Shown piece by piece: positions 58,559 to 64,000 of a stretch of DNA of 64,000 nt. Made by a program: the position numbers and the translations under genes. Under the pieces are notes generated by a model. That model was not told the DNA's origin and ran no database searches. It saw only the letters and a program-made list of their open reading frames with translations. This DNA is from an uncultured Clostridia bacterium (GTDB lineage Bacteria; Bacillota; Clostridia; Oscillospirales; Ruminococcaceae), in the NCBI GenBank assembly GCA_947628655.1, contig CANRAS010000010.1, positions 1 to 64,000 on the forward strand. Reading direction: 5' to 3'. How positions within the stretch are numbered: the stretch's first letter is position 1; each line of letters starts with the position of its first letter.

Positions 58559-58587
58559 TTGACATTTCCGTGAAAATGGAGTATAAT
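58559..58587 (+). promoter_or_regulatory. promoter of sialate-esterase-like gene
   Basis: TTGACA (58559-58564), 17-base spacer, TATAAT (58582-58587). Confidence 0.88.
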
Positions 58588-58635
58588 AATATAAATATGT
58601 AATGATACCGCATAAACTAAAGGGGAGTGTTGATT

Positions 58636-60201
58636 TTGGCTAGATTTCAGGCTGCGCCGATTTTCGGCAGCGGAATGGTTCTTCAGCGCGGAAAGAACAT
58701 ATTCGTGTTCGGAACAGGCGAAGAGGGCGTTGTGATAAGAGCGGAGTTCTGCGGCTTTATGACTTCCTGTACCGTGACAAAGGGCGTGTGGAAGGTGATT
58801 TTCCCGCCTATGGGCGCTTGCAGGCATATGAATATGACGCTGACCGATACGGAAACAGGAGAGTTTGTCTACTTTTCAAACGTCGCGATAGGCGAAGTGT
58901 GGCTTGCGGGCGGGCAGGACAATATGGGAAAGGAACTGTGCGACTGCGCGGGCGGCGAGGATATTGTTGAAAACGACACCGCCGACGATATTCGCTACTT
59001 TAAATTCCCAAAGAGAACGCGCTTTGACGAGAGCCACGAAGAGGATATTGAAAACGCCGAATGGACAACTTTCTCCGATAAGGAGAGCGCAAGGCATTGG
59101 AGCGCGGCGGCGTATTTCTGCGCAAAGGAATTATCGGCATCTCTTGACGTTACGGTAGGAATAATCGGCTGCAGCTGGAACGACACTTCTATTGCAAGCT
59201 GGATGGACAGGAACTATTCGCGCGGCGGCGCGGCGGTTTACTTTGACGAGGTGGAAAGCGGAGCGAAACAGGAAACCGACGACAAGGCTATGGCGGAATA
59301 CGAGCAGTATCTTACTTATCAAGCCGAATGGAACAAGCGCAGTACGGCATACAGCGCGGCGAACCCTAACGCCACCGCAGGCGAAATCTCCGAGGCGTGC
59401 GCCGAGTCGAATTACTCCGAACCGCAGCTTGACCCGCATTCTCCCGGTGTGCTTTTCGACAGTATGATAAGTTTTGCAGCGCCTTATACGTTAGGCGGCG
59501 TTCTCTGGTATCAGGGCGAGGCGGACGCTTCTCACCCGTATGCTTATTATACGATGATGACCCAGCTGATAACGAACTGGCGCGATGTCTGGGGAGATGA
59601 TAAACTCCCGTTCATTATCGGACAACTTCCGATGTATGCGGGGGTAATCCCCGACGACGAATCGTGGTGCATTATCCGCGAGGCGCAGATGAGAACTTTC
59701 GATACGATAAGGAACACGGGCATTGTCGTGCTTGTCGATATAAACGAACACGGCGAGGCGTCGGCGGCAAGCAAGCAGATTGTCGGTCACCGCTTTGCAA
59801 TGCAGGCGCTTGATATGGTGTACGGCGGTTATGACGGAGCGTTCGCGCCGAGTATCAAAAACGCGATTTGGCGCGGTGATACCGTGGAATTGCAGTTCGA
59901 GCATGCGCAGGGCGGTTTCAAGACGGTGGGCGACCCCGAAAAGTGCTTTGAGATTTGCGGTGCGGACGGCGTTTATCATAGCGCATATGTGGATATTTCC
60001 GGTGAAAGAATATTCGTAAGTTCCGAAGATATGCCCGACCCGTGCGGCGTGCGCTATTTGTGGAACAACTGCGAGGAAGTGAGCATTTTCAGTTCGTTCG
60101 GACTTCCTCTTGCACCTTTCAGAATAAGCAAACTCTACAGAACGGGCGACATCTACGACGACAGCATAGGCAACGGGCGCAAGTTTGGTAACAGGGCGTG
60201 A
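58636..60201 (+). CDS. sialate O-acetylesterase-like protein, active site altered
   Basis: A 521-residue protein with the layout of the SASA/SGNH sialate O-acetylesterase family: the N-terminal beta domain begins PIFGSGMVLQRGKNI, block I reads VWLAGGQDNM (near residue 93), and GVLWYQGEADASHPYAYYTMM and WRDVWGDDKLPFIIGQLP follow. In active members block I is GQSNM with the serine nucleophile; here the serine is Asp. The later segment INEHGEASAASKQIVG aligns with family segments in which the catalytic His precedes Pro-Lys-Asn-Lys-Gln; here that position appears to be Ser. It may therefore be a binding protein. The protein has no signal peptide. The TTG at 58636 is the best-spaced start after AGGGGAG. 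Confidence 0.85.
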   Translation: MARFQAAPIFGSGMVLQRGKNIFVFGTGEEGVVIRAEFCGFMTSCTVTKGVWKVIFPPMGACRHMNMTLTDTETGEFVYFSNVAIGEVWLAGGQDNMGKELCDCAGGEDIVENDTADDIRYFKFPKRTRFDESHEEDIENAEWTTFSDKESARHWSAAAYFCAKELSASLDVTVGIIGCSWNDTSIASWMDRNYSRGGAAVYFDEVESGAKQETDDKAMAEYEQYLTYQAEWNKRSTAYSAANPNATAGEISEACAESNYSEPQLDPHSPGVLFDSMISFAAPYTLGGVLWYQGEADASHPYAYYTMMTQLITNWRDVWGDDKLPFIIGQLPMYAGVIPDDESWCIIREAQMRTFDTIRNTGIVVLVDINEHGEASAASKQIVGHRFAMQALDMVYGGYDGAFAPSIKNAIWRGDTVELQFEHAQGGFKTVGDPEKCFEICGADGVYHSAYVDISGERIFVSSEDMPDPCGVRYLWNNCEEVSIFSSFGLPLAPFRISKLYRTGDIYDDSIGNGRKFGNRA

Positions 60202-60975
60202 ATACAGTTTATAGTGCATAGTGCTGAATGAAAAGTATTTAAGCGAACCGCAAACCGTGGCGAGCCGCGGTTGTATCAACGTTATATAGCCCGCGTTTTG
60301 CGCGGAGCGCAAAACAAGCCGCGACAGCGGCGCAAATTCGCCGAAGGCGAATTGCGGGCGGTCGCGCCACAGGCGGTACACGGTGGCGTAGGCGCGCTAA
60401 TACGCGGGACGGTAAGGGTACGCGCGATAAGAGCGCGGGGCGCTTGAATAGAGCCACGCTGAACGCACCTTTAAAGCGGTAAAGGTGGATTTGGACGGCG
60501 GGACGGTGTGGCTATAGGGCGCAACGTCGCCTTATCGGGCAGCGCGTTTTCTCGACACACTCCTACGGAGTGCGCTCGAAAACGCGACGGTTCGCCGCCT
60601 GACCTTTGCTAACGCAAAGGTCACCCGCCTGACGGCGGGGCGTTTGGCTAACGCCAAACGGCGGCAAACCGTGACGAGCCGCGCTCGTGTCACCTAGCCC
60701 GCGTTTTGCGCAACGCGCAAAACAGCGCCGCGACAGCGGCGCAAATTCGCCGCTAGGCGAATTGCGGGCGGTCGCGCCACAGGCGGTACACGGTGGCGCA
60801 GGCGCGTTAATACGCGGGACGGTAAGGGTACGCGCGATAAGGGCGCGGGTCGCTTGAATTGAGCAACGCAAACCGCGCGGTAAAGCGAACAACGCGCTGA
60901 CCCGCAGACAATCTAATAAGCGCACGAAGTGCGCACTTTGAAATCTAGCCTCTAGCCTCTAATATCTAGCTACTA
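60202..60975. repeat. composite structured repeat array, two units
   Basis: Units start near 60290 and 60705 with the TTTTGCGC.CGCAAAA hairpin; the first continues to cloverleaf C4 (60587-60672). The second ends at AGACAATCT near 60905 with a GCGCAC-GAA-GTGCGC hairpin, followed by heptamers. Noncoding. Confidence 0.8.
60587..60672. repeat. cloverleaf repeat C4
   Basis: Outer stem ACGGTTCGCCGC/GCGGCAAACCGT (one mismatch), hairpins GACCTTTGC-TAAC-GCAAAGGTC, CCCGCC-TGAC-GGCGGG and CGTTTGGC-TAAC-GCCAAACG. Confidence 0.75.
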
Positions 60976-60990
60976 GAAGGAGTGTGTTTT

Positions 60991-61758
60991 ATGATAGCAT
61001 TGGTAACGGGCGCAAGTTCGGGAATAGGGCGCGATATAGCGCGCAGTCTTGCTAAACACGGGATAAACGTGATTATCACGGCTCGCCGCCGCGACAGATT
61101 AGCCGAACTTAAAGAAGAACTTATCGAGAAATACGGCGTAAAGGTAATGTGCATAGGCGCTGACCTTTCCAAAGAGGAAAGCGTTTTCAAGCTGTATAAC
61201 GCCGTGAAGAAATACAACATTGATATTCTTATAAACAACGCGGGTTTCGGCGTTTTCGGGGAGTTCACCGAAACGAGCCTTGAACGCGAACTCGAAATGC
61301 TGAACGTCAACGTAAAGGCGTTTCATATACTGTTCAAGCTGTTTTTGCGCGATTTCAAAAAGCGCGGGTGCGGCTATATACTGAACACGGCAAGCGTCGC
61401 GGGATTTATGCCCGGACCGCATTTCTCGTCGTACTACGCAAGCAAAGCGTATATCGTGAGAATGACGCAGGCGATAGCCGAAGAACTTCGCGCGGAGAAA
61501 TCGGGGGTTCACGTTTCGGCGCTCTGCCCCGGACCCGTTTCAACGGAGTTTTCCGAAACGGCGCGCGTTAAATTCTTAACTAAACCCGCAAACAGCGCGA
61601 AACTCGCCGAACACGCCGTTCGGAGTATGTTCGCGGGGAAACTTATCATATGCGATAATCCGTTTACAAATCTGATAATCGCGCTTGTAAAACTCTCGCC
61701 CGACTGCCTTAATGCGTTCGCGGCGGGATTATTCCAGTCGAAAAGGGAGCGTTTTTGA
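60991..61758 (+). CDS. short-chain dehydrogenase/reductase
   Basis: A 255-residue classical SDR. Cofactor loop TGASSGIG (residues 6-13), NNAG (near 86), catalytic Ser in LNTASVAG and the YxxxK pair in YYASKAY. The basic residues after the second strand (ARRRDR) suggest NADP. Substrate unknown. The ATG at 60991 has AAGGAG at eight bases. Its stop overlaps the start of the thioesterase gene (TGATG), so the two probably act on a shared acyl or lipid substrate; that is inference. Confidence 0.9.
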   Translation: MIALVTGASSGIGRDIARSLAKHGINVIITARRRDRLAELKEELIEKYGVKVMCIGADLSKEESVFKLYNAVKKYNIDILINNAGFGVFGEFTETSLERELEMLNVNVKAFHILFKLFLRDFKKRGCGYILNTASVAGFMPGPHFSSYYASKAYIVRMTQAIAEELRAEKSGVHVSALCPGPVSTEFSETARVKFLTKPANSAKLAEHAVRSMFAGKLIICDNPFTNLIIALVKLSPDCLNAFAAGLFQSKRERF

Positions 61759-62180
61759 TGTCGTCTATCACGGAAATAACCGTGCGCTATGCCGAAACCG
61801 ACGCTATGGGCGTTGTTCATCACGCGACTTATCCTATATGGTTTGAGGTGGCAAGAACGGATTATATTAAGAAAATAGGGTTAAGCTATTCGGAGATGGA
61901 AAAACGCGGCGTTATGCTCCCCGTGACCGCCATTTCCGTGAAATACCATACGCCCGCGCGTTATGACGATAAACTTCTTATCACGGCGAAAATAACGCGC
62001 TTAACTCCCGCGCGGGTGGAGTTTGCGTATGCCCTGACGAGGGACGGCGTTCTGCTGACGGAGGGTACGAGTTCCCACGCGTTTGTAAGCGCGCAGACGT
62101 TCAAACCGCTGAACTTCAAGACGGCAATGCCCGATTTCTTTGAAGTACTCACTAAAGAGGCGGATAAAGACAGTTTGTAG
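61758..62180 (+). CDS. acyl-CoA thioesterase (YbgC/FadM type)
   Basis: A 140-residue hot-dog-fold thioesterase. The 4-hydroxybenzoyl-CoA thioesterase signature is complete: VRYAETDAMGVVHHATYPIWFE, with the active-site Asp at the TD position (residues 9-30). It hydrolyses acyl-CoA. It starts one base inside the SDR stop codon (ATG at 61758). Confidence 0.9.
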   Translation: MSSITEITVRYAETDAMGVVHHATYPIWFEVARTDYIKKIGLSYSEMEKRGVMLPVTAISVKYHTPARYDDKLLITAKITRLTPARVEFAYALTRDGVLLTEGTSSHAFVSAQTFKPLNFKTAMPDFFEVLTKEADKDSL

Positions 62181-63005
62181 TGCTGAGTGCTAAGTGAAAA
62201 GTATTGAGGCAAACCCACAATCTGCGCGGCGGCGCAGGTGCGTAACGACCCGCAGACAATCTAATAAGCGCACGAAGTGCGCACATTATACTATACACTC
62301 AGGACTTTGCCCTGTAAACTGATAACATAGCCCGCGTTTTGCGCAACGCGCAAAACAGCGCCGCGCAAGCGGCGCCAATTCGCCGCAAGGCGAATTGCGG
62401 GCGGTCGGCAAGCAGGCGGTACACGGTGGCGCAGGCGCGTTAATACGCGGGGCGGCAAGGGTACGCGCGATAAGGGCGCGGGGCGCTTGAATTGAGCCAC
62501 ACCGAACGCGCCTTTACAGCGGCGGGGAATAGGTGGCATTGAACCACAGCGCCGCTTTATCGCGGTTCGGCGTTTTCTCGACACACTCCTACGGAGTGCG
62601 CTCGAAAACGCCACGGTTTGCCGCTTGAATTTTGCTAACGCAAAATTCCCCCGCCTGACGGCGGGGCGTTTGGCTAACGCCAAACGCGCGGCAAACCGTA
62701 ACGCGCCGCGTTCGTGTTACTTAGCCCGCGTTTTGCGCAACGCGCAAAACAGCGCCGCGAAAGCGGCGCAAATTCGCCGCAAGGCGAATTGCGGGCGGTC
62801 GGCAAGCAGGCGGTACACGGCGGCGCAGGCGCGTTAATACGCGGGGCGGCAAGGGTACGCGCGATAAGGGCGCGGGGCGCTTGAATTGAGCCACCCAAAC
62901 CGCGCGGCGACGCAGTGCGTAACTACTCGCAGACAATCTAATAAGCGCACAAAGTGCGCAACTTTATTCATACTATCCACTATGCACTATTAACTTTAAA
63001 CTGTA
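62181..63005. repeat. composite structured repeat array, two units
   Basis: AGACAATCT near 62244 with a GCGCAC-GAA-GTGCGC hairpin, heptamers, then composites starting near 62335 and 62730. The first continues to cloverleaf C5 (62613-62699), the second to AGACAATCT near 62932 and a GCGCAC-AAA-GTGCGC hairpin. Heptamers follow up to the sufC ribosome site. Noncoding. Confidence 0.8.
62613..62699. repeat. cloverleaf repeat C5
   Basis: Outer stem ACGGTTTGCCGC/GCGGCAAACCGT; first hairpin GAATTTTGC-TAAC-GCAAAATTC, again changed on both arms; then CCCCGCC-TGAC-GGCGGGG and CGTTTGGC-TAAC-GCCAAACG. Confidence 0.8.
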
Positions 63006-63024
63006 TCAAGGGGGTTCTTGAGCT

Positions 63025-63735
63025 TTGCTTGAACTAAAAGATTTATATTGGACTTTAAACGACGGCAGTTCTATAATCAACGGAGTGTCGTTTCAGACGC
63101 ACGGAAAGCTTACTGTAATAACAGGACCGAACGGCGGCGGGAAAACTTCCATCGCTAAACTTATTTCGGGCGTTGAAAAGCCAACGTCGGGCGAGATTTT
63201 GCTCGACGGAGAGGACATCACCGCGCTTGATATTACCGAACGCGCCAAAATCGGCGTAGCGTATGCGTTCCAACAGCCCGTAAGGTTTAAGGGACTTACC
63301 GTGCGCGACCTTATCGAACTCGCGTCGGGAAACACGCTGAACACCGCCGAACTCTGCGACCTGCTCGGAAAGGTCGGCTTGTGCGCGGAGGAGTATATCG
63401 ACCGTGAAATGAACACCTCGCTTTCGGGCGGTGAGGCAAAGCGCATTGAAATCGCGACGGTTCTTGCAAGGAACGCCAAGCTGTCCGTGTTCGACGAGCC
63501 TGAAGCGGGAATTGATTTGTGGAGTTTTTCAAGGCTTGTACAGACATTTGAGGAAATCCGCTCCCGCGCGGACGGTTCGCTTGTCGTAATTTCACACCAA
63601 GAGCGGATACTCTCGATAGCAGACGAGATTATTGTAATAGCCGACGGCAAAGTGCGCATAGCGGGTGAACGTGAAGAAGTACTTCCGAAACTGCTTTCGG
63701 GAGAATACACCTGCGCTTGCCCGAAGAGATACTAG
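63025..63735 (+). CDS. sufC: SufC-like ATPase of Fe-S cluster assembly (minimal Suf type)
   Basis: A 236-residue ABC-type ATPase. Walker A GPNGGGKTSIAKL (about residues 33-45), AYAFQQPVRFKGLTVRDL (Q loop), signature SLSGGEAKRIEIATVLARNA, Walker B SVFDEPEAGIDLWSF, and switch His in VISHQER. The strings AFQQPV and DEPEAGID are typical of SufC rather than of transport ATPases. The form matches the short SufC of the two-gene SufCB systems of Clostridia and archaea. The sufB partner is not reached before the window ends. The start is the TTG at 63025 after AAGGGGG. Confidence 0.85.
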   Translation: MLELKDLYWTLNDGSSIINGVSFQTHGKLTVITGPNGGGKTSIAKLISGVEKPTSGEILLDGEDITALDITERAKIGVAYAFQQPVRFKGLTVRDLIELASGNTLNTAELCDLLGKVGLCAEEYIDREMNTSLSGGEAKRIEIATVLARNAKLSVFDEPEAGIDLWSFSRLVQTFEEIRSRADGSLVVISHQERILSIADEIIVIADGKVRIAGEREEVLPKLLSGEYTCACPKRY

Positions 63736-64000
63736 AGATTTAGAGGCTAGAGGCTAGAGATAGAGGGCAGTTGCTACAGTAGCAAGAGAATAGTTGCTAG
63801 TAGCTAGTTTAGGTGTCCGCCTGCGGCGGACAGATTAGATTGTCTACGGGTCAGCGCGTTGTTCGCCTTATCGCGCGTTTTGGCGTGGTTCAGGTCGAGC
63901 GCCCCGCGGACTTATCGCGCGTAGCCTTACCGTCCCGCGCCAAACGCGCCTTTACCGCCCGTACCGCGCTGTTGCGCGACCGCCCGCAATTCGCCTGACG
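63736..64000. repeat. composite structured repeat, start of a further copy
   Basis: Heptamers (TAGAGGC), the hairpin GTGTCCGCC-TGC-GGCGGACA with AGATTGTCT near 63836, then the composite linker in the same orientation as at 43.8 kb, cut by the window end inside AATTCGCC. The open frame here is repeat-derived. Confidence 0.75.

Noticed and set aside
1..64000. Prophage or complete conjugative element
   Set aside because: Apart from one VirD4-like gene and one replication-type protein, no integrase, capsid, terminase, relaxase or VirB genes were found.

Overview
The window looks like a chromosomal segment of a spore-forming member of the Clostridia (Bacillota), probably a gut-type Oscillospirales or Ruminococcaceae relative. 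Evidence: a pro-sequence-bearing sporulation sigma factor of the SigK type, spmA-spmB, a clostridial AbrB-type regulator with a C-terminal zinc-ribbon-like tail, the minimal-Suf type SufC, the YmfF/YmfH peptidase pair and a PyrR-headed pyrimidine operon. Promoters are good sigma-A sites (TTGACA-17-TATAAT) and ribosome sites are strong (AAGGAG). No rRNA is seen. One tRNA (Ser-GGA) is present.

Layout. 0.3-2.2 kb: CYTH protein, BirA and a YfcE phosphoesterase. 2.6-4.1 kb: three tiny conserved-looking genes. 4.4-4.6 kb: a promoter-terminator unit without an ORF (candidate sRNA). 5.5-10.5 kb: small basic protein, ymfF-ymfH-lgt-folD and a small membrane protein, with overlapping starts and stops. 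10.6-13.1 kb: mazF-like toxin facing dgt and an orphan response regulator. 13.2-17.6 kb: a GH3 glycosidase gene split by a TIR-bounded cassette carrying an epimerase gene, then a GH1 glycosidase. 17.8-20.1 kb: orphan VirD4-like coupling ATPase and a second-type ClpP. 20.2-30.9 kb, minus strand: pyrimidine operon read as pyrR-pyrC-pyrF-carA-[mntA-hepT toxin-antitoxin]-carB-membrane protein-pyrK-pyrD, headed by an attenuator-like leader and ended by tandem terminators; pyrB and pyrE are not here. 31-36.6 kb: lipoprotein, LacI regulator, CorA-like transporter, sigK. 37.4-44.7 kb: uvrC, rsmD, coaD, a coiled-coil protein, azlCD and a second YfcE. 45-46.6 kb: AbrB-like regulator, spmAB. 47.7-48.4 kb: YaaL-like protein, 30-residue N/Q-rich protein, tRNA-Ser. 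49-55.5 kb: two paralogous FtsX-type permeases and their ATPase. 55.7-57 kb: small membrane protein, an iteron-like array and a replication-type winged-helix protein. 58.6-63.7 kb: sialate-esterase-like protein, SDR, thioesterase, SufC.

The most striking property is the intergenic DNA. Almost every gap holds (a) heptanucleotide tandem repeats of three sequence families, (b) a short AGACAATCT plus hairpin module present about two dozen times with compensating stem changes, (c) large composite repeats with arrays of hairpins and a cloverleaf whose arms differ between copies yet stay paired, and (d) local arrays (8 x 75 bp, 20 x 37 bp, 4 x 129 bp). These are dispersed, structured, non-coding elements with no transposase in the window. 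Long open frames inside them on both strands are products of the GC-rich repeats, not genes.

Limits: all calls come from reading the sequence; no database search, folding or codon statistics were run. Family names rest on motifs and length.
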